Assembly (NCBI RefSeq): GCF_022539315.1
Contig: NC_066343.1
Coordinates: 50,205,973-50,269,972, forward strand
Length of the DNA: 64,000 nt
Direction: 5' to 3'
Origin: Serinus canaria
Lineage: Eukaryota > Chordata > Aves > Passeriformes > Fringillidae
Shown: positions 13,701-24,947 of the stretch, piece after piece
Layout: the number at the start of each line of letters is the position of its first letter
Numbering within the stretch: position 1 is the stretch's first letter
Translations under genes and position numbers: made by a program
Notes under the pieces: generated by a model
The model's database searches: none
What the model was told of the DNA's origin: nothing
What the model saw: only the letters and a program-made list of their open reading frames with translations

Positions 13701-14804
13701 CTGCACTGTGCATAGAGGGTGCAGAAGGCAACCTGCAACTTTGGGTGAAAGTAAAGGCTTGGTAGCTCTTGCAGAGCTAAGCAGGTAAAAGCTTGCTTTG
13801 ATGCAAGAAGGGCAGCTGGCATACTGGAGAGTCTGGGGATGAAGAGGGGCTGGAAAAGGTAATCAAGGGTAATGGGACCATTTGAGGATCAGCAAGGATG
13901 CTTGAGCCTGTGTGGTGGAGCAGCTGGACATGAGGCTGAGAGCAGGCTGGATTGGTGGAACAGGTTGTTTAGAGCTGGAAGCTGTGTTGAAGGAGTGGAA
14001 AACATCCAGAGAATCTCATTAAATAATCCTGTGCTTCTGAATACTTAATTCTTTATTCATGCAAATATCCCAAGAAACACTTGACCAAAAAAAAAGGGGG
14101 TAAAAGAGGGAGTCTTTCACTGTGAGAAAAGAGGGAGCCCAGACAGCATATCAGAAACTTCCGACAAAAGTCCTCTATTCCTTTCAGTGAAGAGAAATAA
14201 AAGAAAAAACAGACTCAGGAACTGAGAGGTGAAAATTTGAACAAAGGCGAAGTTCAGTGGGTATGTGCCATTGAATGATTTATATCTTCTCAGCTCTGTC
14301 ATGGTGAAGATAATAAAATAGAAATAGGTCACCATGGATTACAGGGAAATCATCACTGGAAGGTTACATGCACTGTGTTTTTCTTAATGTATTTGCTGAG
14401 CGCTTCACTGGCTCAAGGGATTTTGCACATATCAGTGCTTTTTATGGTGTTTTACCTTTTATGTGACAGCTCTATTACCTACAAAGTCAATGCAAACAGC
14501 TAGTGCTTTTTTCTCTGTAGACACTGAGTTTTGGATTACTGGCCATCAAACTGGGACCTGCTGGACTTTTATGCTTGTGATCTCTTCACCTCTCCTTCCC
14601 AATGAGCCATGGATTGACAGCTATTTTTGTACTCAGCTTTACTATACCTATCCTTCAATGTGAGTTCTTCCACAGTGATAAGATGTTGAGCTAAAAAATG
14701 AAGGTCAAACAGACTGAAATGACTGGTCATTTCTTGCTTGTGGAAATCAATTTCCAAGTAAACCCTACCCCTTTACTCCATTCGGTAGTGGAAAAGCAAA
14801 CCTG
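4709..14804. other. Intergenic, no gene seen
   Basis: Ten kilobases without a recognisable gene. ORFs such as 4970-5401 (+, 143 codons), 7641-8036 (+, 131 codons) and 11443-11955 (-, 170 codons) have compositions expected of chance frames and no motif I know. The interval 11.8-12.25 kb and 13.5-13.95 kb are somewhat more GC-rich than their surroundings. Confidence 0.6.
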
Positions 14805-14948
14805 AAGAAATAATAATAATTTAAACAACAATAACAACAAAAACAACAAAACCAAAACCCAACAACAAAATTAAAAACAAAAGCAAAAAACCCCAACCAA
14901 CCAAAAAAAAAATGCACAACAAAAAAACCACACACCCACACACAAAGA
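14805..14948. repeat. A/C-rich low-complexity tract
   Basis: About 140 bases are made almost only of A and C, with irregular ACAACA, CCAACCAACC and CACACCC words. There is no fixed repeat unit. Confidence 0.9.
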
Positions 14949-15239
14949 AGCCTAGCTATTTATTGTGCAGTGTGTTCTAAAGGCAGGAAAAAATAAGAAT
15001 GTCTTAGTAAAAGAAATTCTGTATCTCAGAGGCAACAGGAACAGCCATATGATGCGGTAGTTTCTATAGTGACTACTTGCTTTCCTTTGAAAGTTTGCTA
15101 AGCAGTCAGACAAAACCAGAGCAACTGGCTGTGCTGCTGTGTAATTATTCCCCCCCATCATGCCCCAGAAATACTGAATACACAGCTTTTCTACCCTTGA
15201 ATTGGAAATGCCCCTCCCTATGAAATAGCCTTTGTTGCA

Positions 15240-15560
15240 TGAGAGAAAGGAGGGGGAGGCGTCAGAAACAGCTCAGCGGCGCTGTGTAGAGCAGAAAATT
15301 AGTCATGTTGCTGGACTGGCTTCTGGCTCGTAGTGTGGCATCTGGCTGGCTGCAGCGGGACCCTCGGTGGGAGCGCTGCCCTCCAGGCGTGCCATCCCTT
15401 CCCACGAGGCACCCCTGCCATCTCAGCCGCGCATCACCGTGCGGAGCAGGGTAAACAGCACCAACAGAAGCGCAGTGTGACACTTGGGCTTCCTGAAAAA
15501 CCTCCGGGCTGCGCCGTGGACGGACACAGAGCGCAGTTACTGACCTTTAGAGAGAGATAC
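15240..15560. promoter_or_regulatory. Isolated CpG-rich patch (candidate orphan promoter or enhancer)
   Basis: About 19 CpGs fall within some 320 bases here, while the surrounding tens of kilobases have roughly one CpG per hundred bases or fewer. The patch includes a CGTCA half-site near its left end and a GTAAAC donor-like sequence near 15450. Short ORFs exist on both strands, but none resembles a known protein. It may be the promoter or first exon of a non-coding transcript, a distal MAP1B element, or an old GC-rich insertion. Confidence 0.5.
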
Positions 15561-15839
15561 CTTCTGGTAGTTTCAAGGAAAAATAAAAGATTGTGGGTTT
15601 TTTTCTGCTTTTTTTCTCTAAGCCCTTTGTTCTCTTCCAGCATGTTTGCCCTAGTTTAATTTGATAGGTGTTTAACAGCAACACTTTTCTGCTTTGCGAT
15701 ATAAGCACTTCTACAGTAGAGCACCGAGTGAAATCACATTCTTGACTCCTTCTGTAAGTTTTCAGCTGACTTTTATGATTGCCTGGTTGAACTCTAATTC
15801 CTGGAGAACAGAGAAACAGAGCCAGGCTCAGCAGAAGTT

Positions 15840-15970
15840 TAATTCTTCCCCCCACCCCCGACCCCGTGGCTGCTCCTTTATTAGTAGTGTTCCCCTTGAT
15901 GTTGTCACTCTACACTTCAAGACCCACCAGACAATTCCCCGCGGCTGATTGACAAGAAGCGAATATAAGC
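15840..15970. promoter_or_regulatory. Candidate regulatory segment with PBX-like site
   Basis: A C-rich run with ccccgaccccgtgg is followed by ccccgcggctgattgacaag, whose TGATTGAC matches the PBX consensus, and then gaatataagc. It lies 0.3 kb beyond the CpG-rich patch and shares its raised CpG content. The function is inferred. Confidence 0.3.
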
Positions 15971-18900
15971 ACTTTAGTCAATGGGAAAAAACCCAGAATA
16001 CTTGGTCTCTGAAGAAATATGACTCACCGGACAGCACAGAGTGCAGTAGCACTGAGTTTAACCTCCCTTCTAAAGCAAAACTGTTCCAAATATGTCCTGG
16101 GTAGTAGAGTAAACAATTCAGCGGTGTATGATTTTTTTTTTTTTTTTTTTTCAGTGCCCCTTCTTCTTCCAGAATGGTAGTGAGACAAACCTTATTTCCT
16201 ATCCTTCAGCTTCTCTGTATAATTTTCCCCTTCTTCCTGAGCTCTGGATTTATGACAAACATTTTGAGAATCCAGTGCTTAAAACGGAGACATGTTGACT
16301 AGACCATCAGTTATGTGGCCCTGTTCTCTTGTGTTTAGGGCTTCATGGCTTTTCTGGATGAATATAATTTGTGATTAAAAGCTTGGGAGATGATTTTGTT
16401 TGGAGAAGGATGCTTTGGGTATCAAACCTGTGAATTTGACACTTGTTCTCCTTAAATACCATAAAAACAAAATAAAATTGCACAGAAAATTAGCATCAAG
16501 GTAAAGAGTGTACTCCAAGCAACAAACAGAGAAAAACATCTGCATGCCTTTGTTAGTGGTACCTTAAAAAATAAGTTGGCACACTGACTGTGAACTGTTC
16601 TTGTGATAATTATTTTTATTTTTGCTGAATAATGTTCTGGTACTAAAATGAAGTACAATTATGCTGTTACTTTGGAAGGACAATCATGGTTTTGATGTGT
16701 TAATATTCTAATATTGAATAAGACAAAAGCTTTGAAAAGGAAAAAGGGTTATGGCAGGATGAGTTTTTGGCAAAAATTGTTCTTAACATACACTGAACTT
16801 AGATAATGTTTTAATTAAAAGAACAAAACATGTGCTAGCAAAGTAAACCTGAACTGCCTTTAAGCTGAGGAGATTGAGTTGTGAATGAGATTATGGTCTC
16901 AGTAATTCATTTTCAGTCTGATGTAATATTTTGCTTCTGCACATGTGACAAATCCAGCTGTTCCAGATACACTTCCTAAAGAAACACCATAAATTCACAT
17001 GGTGTCCACACATAAATACTGAAGAATCAGTGACAAGCTGATAAGAATAGTGGTTGCAGCAGTGCTCCAGAAATTAGGAAAGCTGAATTTAATATCTCAC
17101 TCTGCAACAGACTGTCTCTGAGACATTGAACAGACCCTGTAACCTGGGTCAACATGAAGTGACCTGTGGTACATGGTCTGAGCTGCAACACTCTCACAGC
17201 CATCCACAGGGCAAGGTCCAAAGTTAGTCTGGCATAAGGTAATTTATATTTGAATGGTTTATCGCCTCCTCAGTGAGGAATATCCCTTATGGGTAAGAAC
17301 AATAGTGTTCATGGCTAAGATTCTCAGTGTTTGTCAAAGCTGACCTCCTTTCCTTCTGTGGGATCAGAATCAAGGTAATGCAAGCTGCCTTTGAAAGTCA
17401 AAGCTTTGCAATGTCATTTGAACATTACTGCTAACATCAACCAGTTTGTTTGCAAGAGCAACAGAAAATGCCATTCACATTATTTCTGTGATTTCTATAT
17501 TGTTGTTGCCAGAATATTGGGAGAGTAGGAATAAAAAATTTCATAGAAATGTTTATTAGTTTAATACCTTGCAGGATTTGTTTACAGATTGCAAGTGGAT
17601 ATGCTAAAGAAGTCAGCTGTGTGATTTATGGAAACGTTTATCACCTCAGCTGACTTCACCTGAGCACAGATGCATTTGTGATATTTACATGTAGGCTGGA
17701 GAGGAGCTGGAGAAATCTTGCATTTTTTTTTGCACAGGCAGGGGTTTGTGTGAAACAGTATGTTTTGTTCAGAGATCCTCTTCCTGATACATATCCAGTC
17801 TTCTCAGGAGACAAGAGCAGTTGACAGACCTTGCTGCTGTGACTCATGTGACAGCTCTGTAACCCCATGCTTTCCACAACCCAGGAGTGAGCTGTCACTC
17901 CAGCATTTTCTGTGCTTGTAAGGAGTTGGGTTTCCTGGCTTATTTCCTCCCAAGCCACAGCCTGAGTCCCTCTCAAGTAGTGTAGTGCTGTTACATACTA
18001 GTCCGAGGCAAATGGTGGATTGGGTTTGTTTTTCTCTAGCTATTTCACCCTGGCTGTGCTGATTAGAAATGCATCTACTTATTTCTAGCACATAAAGGAG
18101 GAGCATCTCCCAAGGTCAAGGGTCTGCTTCATTCCACCCCAGGGTAATGGATCTCCCATTACATTTTCACTTCTTTCATGCTTCATTTTCCACTTACAAG
18201 TGCTCACTTTCAATCAAAGCTCAGTTACTTCCCTGTTGTAGAATTGATTTTTAAACTGCCTGCAAGATTTTTTCATCATCTGAAATCAGAAGAAATAAAA
18301 AATTATAACAAGATTTTTCAATTCATTAAATGCACCTCTGCATGTCACCCAGGGCAAACATGGCCATTCACCAGGGGCAATAAGTTGGCAGCAACCTTAC
18401 CAGGAGGTCAGATGGGATGCAAAGCAGGAAGCACTTGCTTCAGGCAAGGGCAGATGAAGGTTGTATACACTCTCCTGACTGATTTATATCTGGCAGCAGG
18501 GAGGAGGATTCGTTATAAGAGTGCTTTCCTGAGATGCAGGTGAGCTGTTGGGGCCCCTCTGAAGTAATTGCTGTACCATGTTGTATGTCACTAGAAGAAG
18601 CCTGAGGGCTCAGAGTCATCAAATGATAAACTGATAAGAGAAAGGAGGCACAGTCACTGCTGTGGATGTGTAGGTTGTGGGATATGGGACTGGCCTGCAG
18701 GTACAAGTACCCAAAGGTATCATGTCCCAGAGCTCTCTTTTCTGAAGTATTACAAGAAAATCTGATACACCTGTTATTAAAGAGACATCCAGGATTATAA
18801 AATACTCTGGTTGCCACGACATTTTCCTCATGCAAGTGGTTAAAATGCCCCATCCAGAAGACAAGTTAATTCTTAGTATCAGAAAACAGGAAAGCAGTAG

Positions 18901-20904
18901 TAATTTTCTTAGATTGGATGGAAAGATGCAATTGAAAAAATCCTGGTAAGATAAGAGGAAGTTCCCAAATTCTTGATGACAAATTATTTGTCTCGGATGG
19001 TAATCTTATTCCAGATCTTAGCCCAGGTGATAAAGGCAACCAAGAGTGAAATCAAACATTGCCTCTAATTCAGCATTTTCAGCTGTCAGGAAAAAAAAAA
19101 AAAAAAAGTGTGATTTCTCATGGGTAGGTGCTGATTATAGGACTAGAAAGGAAATAAATTGCACAGTATTTCTAAGGAATTTCCTGATTACAATAGAGGC
19201 AAATTGTCATGGAACCACTTCTGAAGTTACTAGGACCAAAGGAGGTTAAATATTTAACTTCTTGCCGATGGTACTGGTAATATGTGAGATTTGTCATTTT
19301 CCTTGTGCTAAGAAAAAAATACAAGTGGCTTTAACAGTCTTGATTAAAACCCCACCCAGAAGCAGGTTCAGACACTTAAATTTGTGATTTCTTCCTGTCC
19401 AATCTCTCTGAAGGGCCACCTGTTCTTTTATAATTTCTCAGTTTTTCAGGATATTTTGGCTGTGTTGGGGAAATAAGAAATGTCTTTACATGAATCTTCT
19501 GTATACTGAAAAGAGGCAGAACTGAAGTAGCTGTAGTAACTGTAGGAAAATTTCATCTCCACTCACTGGAAATAGATCCATGACTTGGAATAAATGCTGC
19601 ACAGAATAAGGTTTCTGTGATAAACTGTCTACAGCAAAACAGGCAGCAACAAGTCTACTGCAGCAGCATTCCTTGCAACGAGATTTTGTTGTGACCATAT
19701 GTCCATGATAGTGATTTTTCAATGAGGAATTTGAAGGAGAAGGACAAAATTCAAAATTCTGTTATTCTTGATATTTTCAAGATGTTTGCAAGGAAAAAAA
19801 TTATTGTGGGAATTGAAATAGGAAACACTGAAATGCATCAGTAAAATTTTAAAAATCAATGCTAAGAAATGGAGGAATACTAAAAGGGATCATACAAGTG
19901 ATTGATGCAGGCCTGGCACACCTCAATTCTATTGAGACAGCAAGATGGCTGGTAGACCTGAAACACTCTGCCAACACCACTTTAATTAACTTGCCAAATC
20001 CAGCCCTTCTCTTGCTCTGGTCTGTGCCTGTAGCCAGACAGTGGATGCTGCTGCCATGGGAAGAGCAACACTGCGGGGTACTGTGAGGACTTGGTTTGTG
20101 ACCATTCCTCCTGCAGAGCAAAATTTCCTGCTTCCCCCTGAAGAGAGGGCTGGAAAGTAGAGGGGAGGCAGAGAAAACCCTCATCCGTTCTGGTAACAAG
20201 ATTTATTGATTCTTCAGAATATTGCATTTTACAGTGATCTGCCTTTTCCAGTTAATGCAACTTGAATATGAACCTGGAAAATTTACAGTGCTCTTTTAGA
20301 TCAATACAAGCTTGCCCAGAAGTACATAATATATGCAGTGACCAAAAAAGGGAGAAAATACAACTTAGGTATTTCAGCTGCAGAGCAAGGAATAATAAAT
20401 ATGATTTGGAGATTGTCTGATTTTGCTATGGAGTGATCCAGCTGTTTGAGACTGATCTCAAGAAGAGATCACAAAATATACTATAACCTACAAGTAATTT
20501 TGTGCAACTGCAGAAAAAAATTGAATGAGAACAACACTGAAAAATCAACCTTTAAAATTAAAATCTACATCATTCCTTAGGGAAGACAAGCATTGGTCCT
20601 AATAGCACAGTTGAGTCTGAAAAAAATTTCCAAATAAACATAAAATTTTTCACATAAAACACGTTTTAGAAATCCTGTCTGCTACTTATACCTTAATCAG
20701 TCTCTGACAGTGGGCCAGTGTGGGTCACTTGCCTAGTCTCTATCAAGCTCAAGGCCATAGCTCATGATCTGAGAGGTAAGGATACCTGTCCCTTCAAGGC
20801 AAGTTATGTCATTATTGTCTATTATGTTTTGTGGTGTTTTCTTTTTTAGGGAGTGTGGTTCAGATGAGAGCATCACCTGAGATGTCTTGAAAATAGTGTG
20901 CAGT
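15971..20904. other. Intergenic, no gene seen
   Basis: AT-rich DNA with a T21 run at 16.1 kb and an A run at about 19090-19106. ORFs up to 137 codons are present, none recognisable. Confidence 0.6.
16132..16152. repeat. T21 homopolymer
   Basis: An uninterrupted run of about 21 T is followed by CAG. It could be an old minus-strand poly(A) tail or a simple slippage tract; a splice acceptor is possible but unsupported. Confidence 0.85.
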
Positions 20905-21397
20905 GTTAGTTACCACAATATAAGACAATAAGCCATTAGAGAGCATCCAAAGGAGCTCTGAAGGGCATGCTGAAGGGCCTTGAGGTAAACTTGGATGAGG
21001 AGCAGCTGAGCTCACCTGGTCTGTTCAGCCCAGAGGAGACTGAGGGGACACCTCACTGCAATTACAACTTCCTGGTGAGGGGAAGAGAAGAGGCAGGCAC
21101 TGATCTCTTCTCTGTGGTGATCAGTGACAGGACCCAAGGGAATGGCCTGAAGTTGTGCCAGGGGAGGTTTAGGTTGGATATCAGGGAAAGGCTTTTCACC
21201 CAGAGGGTGGCTGGGCACTGGAACAGGCTCCCCAGGGAAGTGGTCACAGCACCGAGCCTGATAGAGCTCAAGAAGCATTTGGACAATGTTCTCAGGCACA
21301 TTATGTGATTCTTGGGGTATCCTGGGCCAGACTAGGAGTCGGACTTGGCAATCCTTTTGGGTCCCTTCCAATTCTGCATATTCTGTGATTCTGTGAA
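20905..21397 (+). mobile_element. CR1 LINE fragment, 3' end, sense
   Basis: Diagnostic CR1 segments occur in order: ctgaagggccttgagg, gaggagcagctgag, gttcagcccagaggagactg, gtgacaggacccaaggg, ggcttttcacccagagg, ggaacaggctccccaggg and the 3' octamer-like end ttctgtgattctgtg. The copy is 5'-truncated and about 0.5 kb long. A 113-codon ORF inside it is an accidental reading of the 3' region. Confidence 0.95.
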
Positions 21398-21465
21398 GAA
21401 TTGTGTATATGCAGCCTTTCAGTACTTAAAATGGTTTTATACAAAAGAGGAATTATTTTAAACTA

Positions 21466-21698
21466 AATGAATGGAGATTTGGATTAGATGTTAGGGGGAA
21501 ATTCCTTACTGTGAATATGGTGAAGCCTGGCAATAGGTTGCCCAGAGACATTGGGAATGCTGCATCCCTGGCAGTGTTCAAGGCCAGGCTGGATGGAGCT
21601 CTGAGCACTCTAATCTGCTGGAAGGTGACTCTGCCTGTTGCAGGGGTATTGGAACTAGGTGATCTTTGAGGTCCGTTCTAACCCAAACCATTCTAAAA
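21466..21698 (+). mobile_element. Second CR1 LINE fragment, sense
   Basis: Segments such as ttaggggggaaattcctt-like sequence, gttgcccagag, ggccaggctggatggagct and the GGAACTAGGTGATCTTTGAGG end are typical of a CR1 3' region. It follows the previous CR1 by about 70 bases in the same orientation. It lacks the upstream part, so it is a separate truncated copy of a different subfamily. Confidence 0.9.
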
Positions 21699-24600
21699 AT
21701 CCCAAGTGCTCCATACTTTTCTTTGAGTTCAATTCTTTTGTTTCAGCAGGGTTTTCCTCTCTCTCCTCACCCCTGCTTAACCTCGATCAGCTGGACTACT
21801 CAGGGTCTCCAGTGAACTCTGGTAAGCATGGACTGTATGTTTTCCTAGGGTGCCAAATTAACTCTGAGTTTTATGGATGACACATAAATGCCACTGTCAC
21901 TTCATTCTCTGTGGTTCTTGATTTTTTCCCCCAGAAACATGTTCCAAACAAACTGTCAAGGCCTCAAAGCCCTCTAACTTCAGGATCAATAAAGATGCTG
22001 TTGTTTTGAACACTGCCAAGGTCATTAGAACTTGTATGAATTGTCAGTAATTGGCACATAGCTAGCAGGACAATCTAAGTACCAGCTCAGTAGCCAGGTA
22101 TATATAATAAAGCCTTTATCACTGACTTTTGGCCCATTTTTCATCCTTTTTGGTGGTCTTGAAAGTTGTGGCCTTTTAGGGGAAGCCACCACGAGGTTCC
22201 CATTCTGCTTCACCCAGAGAAATGAAGATATCAATCTGTGGTCTGAGATGTGGGAAACTGCACATGACCTTGCCACTTCACTCTTGCAGAGCATTGACAG
22301 TGGGGTAGTGGGTAATAGGAAGAAGATTTGCTTAACTGTGGCTGCCTCCCACAAATTATTAAATCCTGTTCCAGATTCCACCTAAAATCCTGAAAAACTG
22401 TGCTCTCAGGTGGTACTCTCAGGTAGAGATTCTTTAGCTCCAAGCCTGGGTGCGAAGAGACCCTCTTAGGAATATCTGCACCAATATCTGCTGCAACAGC
22501 ATACAAGTTGCTTCAGATATTGCATCATGTTCATCCCATCCTCCTCCTGATAAATCCTTCCCTTTGTCAGAGACACTGGTGCAAAACTCATCCTGGCCCT
22601 CTCTGAACACAAGATGCATGCATTTTTTAGATTATAGCCTTCTTTAGGCTTCTGGTAAACAATGCCAATGTAAGATGCTGATTGGCTAGTGTTTAATGAA
22701 TTCTTGAAATTAAAGCAAAATGGGTTTTTGCCTCTGTTTTGTAACATGCCATGTCCCAGCATTGCAGTGTGGACTTTGCTGCCAAACACTGCTGAGTTCT
22801 GGAACCCACCCAGTCCCCATCTGGCTTCTGAGGCACGTCATGCAAATATGGAGGGCCCACTGAGGAGAACTGTGAGATACTGAGAGCAGTAAAGATATGA
22901 CAGAAATGACAGAAATGCTTATAGAAGAGACAATAAAAAAATGTATTAGGGAAGCATCAAGACATAATTCACAACAGGTGAGTGAAATGAGGCTGGCAAT
23001 CCAAAGGCAAGTAAAGGTCCTGCAGAAAAAACTTCTAATCCCAGACATTTTATAGTTTGCCATCACTACTTTCCTGATACAGCTGCAATGGATTGCAAAG
23101 CATTTCACAGATGCCCAGCCCCTGTGATTCAACCCTTTCGCCTGACATTCTGCAGACAAATGGTTCATTTTCAATAAAGGTCATAAGTTAAAGGGAAGCA
23201 GGAGAGCTATAAAATGAAAATGTATGCTATCTGAAACACTGTGACAGAAGCAATATAGAGCAGATCTTGCTAGTGCAATGCAAACATTGGATGCAAGTCC
23301 GGTAACAAAGATAGAAAAACAGTATTTCACCCAGCAAAACGCTGAAAGAAGAGCTGGAAGTCTGAAAAAGGGTTTTAAGCTTGTCAGCCTCTGTTTTGCC
23401 CCAATGGTTTGAAATTGCAGCAGCAGGGGTTCTTGTTTACAAAGGACATCTTTCATCTCCATGCTGCCAGAGACAGTGAAAGGCACCACACACTCATTTT
23501 TTGTCATGGACACTTCGAACAGTGAGGAAAATCAGAAGGGAAGGTGTAGCAAGGGCCTTTGTGAAAGTAAGGGTGAAATGCTATGGGATAATAGGTAGTG
23601 AGCCGAGAATGAGCTTGCAGGCCACTCTTTACAGAGCCTGACTGCTGCATTTGTTGCTCCTTTGTGATGGAGAGGCATTTCCCCAGGGAATATCACATGT
23701 ATGTGTATGCGTGTGTGTGCCCTTGCTTTTCTTATTCAGCTTTCTCAGGAGCAGCCCGCAGACGACAGCTGAAAGGCCGTGATGAAGGTCCTGATTAGTG
23801 TCCCAGTTTTAATTGGGGATACTCGCTTGCCAAGGCTAGAGTTTATTTAAAACTTGATTGAGAGATTGCTTGCTGTTCATTAGAAGTTATTTGCTGTTTT
23901 TTAAAGGTTGGATACCATGAAGTGTGCATATAGACTCAGCTGAAAAACTTTAGCACAGAATTATTAGTTGTCCTTGGTATGTAAAAGAATGTTGGCATAT
24001 CTTCAGTTTTATTTCTCCAAATGAATGGTAATTGTGTTTGCTGTGTTTCAGTTGGGATTAGCAATACTTTGTGTTTTCATCCCAAATCAATCTGAATTAG
24101 CTTCATTCTCCCAGTGATTAAACAATTGCCCCATTTCAATAGTGTCACTTATTGCTTATATATTGGATGAAAACAGAGACTCCCCCCTTCTTATTTTTGC
24201 ACATTTCTGCCTCTGAATCTGAGCTGGTGAGTGGAAAAGGTCAAAATGCCAGCAAGATTCAGACTGGTGTTTGAGTTCAAAGGTACATGCTAGACCTTCC
24301 TTTATATCTGCTTTCACACAGAATTAGCATTTCTGTATGTATGCAAAGGTGAACTAGGAAGTAGGTGTCAATGAATGTATGAATTTGTATGAATGGATGA
24401 ATACCCACTAGCGTGCAAAAAACATGTGTGTATGTTTCACAAACAGTTTTAGAGGCAGGAGTTTGAAAACTAGTAGTGAAAATAAAACCTTAAGGTAGGC
24501 AGAAGCAGCAAGAGGATGGAGACAACCTAATTTGATGATTAAAAAGAACTGTAGAGCTGTCATGAAACAATATCTATGGTTCCAAAGCTGACTTTCATCA

Positions 24601-24890
24601 GGGTGAGTGATAGCAAAATTACCATGGGTGGTTCAGTGTGTAATGAATTTCAGGTTTTTAATGCTGCATCAGTGATGGAGCATATTATTACATGGCCAAA
24701 GGGGGTTGATATGAGCACTTATTAAGTCTTATGACCCTTCAAGCAAATTCAGTATTAGAGCTGCAACGTGCCAAATCTGTCACTGAGTGTTACACTAATC
24801 TCCCATTGACTTTTGTGGCAGTTTCCCTTTCAAAGTGATGGCAAAAGGCCAAGGGCTCTGAGGAGGGTAGCAATGTCCCAAAAAAACAAT
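21699..24890. other. Intergenic, no gene; enhancer-like stretch near its end
   Basis: No gene is seen. From about 23750 to 24170 the sequence is AT-rich, free of visible transposons and dense in homeodomain-type TAATTG and TTTAATTG words, which is the look of a conserved non-coding element. Conservation itself cannot be read here. Confidence 0.5.
23696..23720. repeat. Short TG/TATG-rich microsatellite
   Basis: Imperfect alternating TG with TATG and GCG interruptions spans about 25 bases. Confidence 0.7.
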
Positions 24891-24947
24891 GAATTTTCTT
24901 ATTTTTCCATTTACATTTACAATGTAAATGGAAAAATAAGAAAATTC
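24891..24947. repeat. Perfect 27-bp inverted repeat with 3-base loop
   Basis: The left arm 24891-24917 is the exact reverse complement of the right arm 24921-24947, separated only by TAC. The arms are AT-rich (cores gaattttc and ccatttacatt). Pairing continues weakly outside the arms with a small bulge. The structure would form a long hairpin in RNA or single-stranded DNA. It could be a tiny foldback transposon remnant, a replication template-switch product or a hairpin RNA source. No flanking target-site duplication is evident. Confidence 0.95.

Noticed and set aside
16132..16155. T21-CAG as a splice acceptor
   Set aside because: No conserved coding sequence follows and T runs of this sort are common simple repeats.
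20967..21308. 113-codon ORF
   Set aside because: Lies wholly inside a CR1 3' fragment and is not a host gene.
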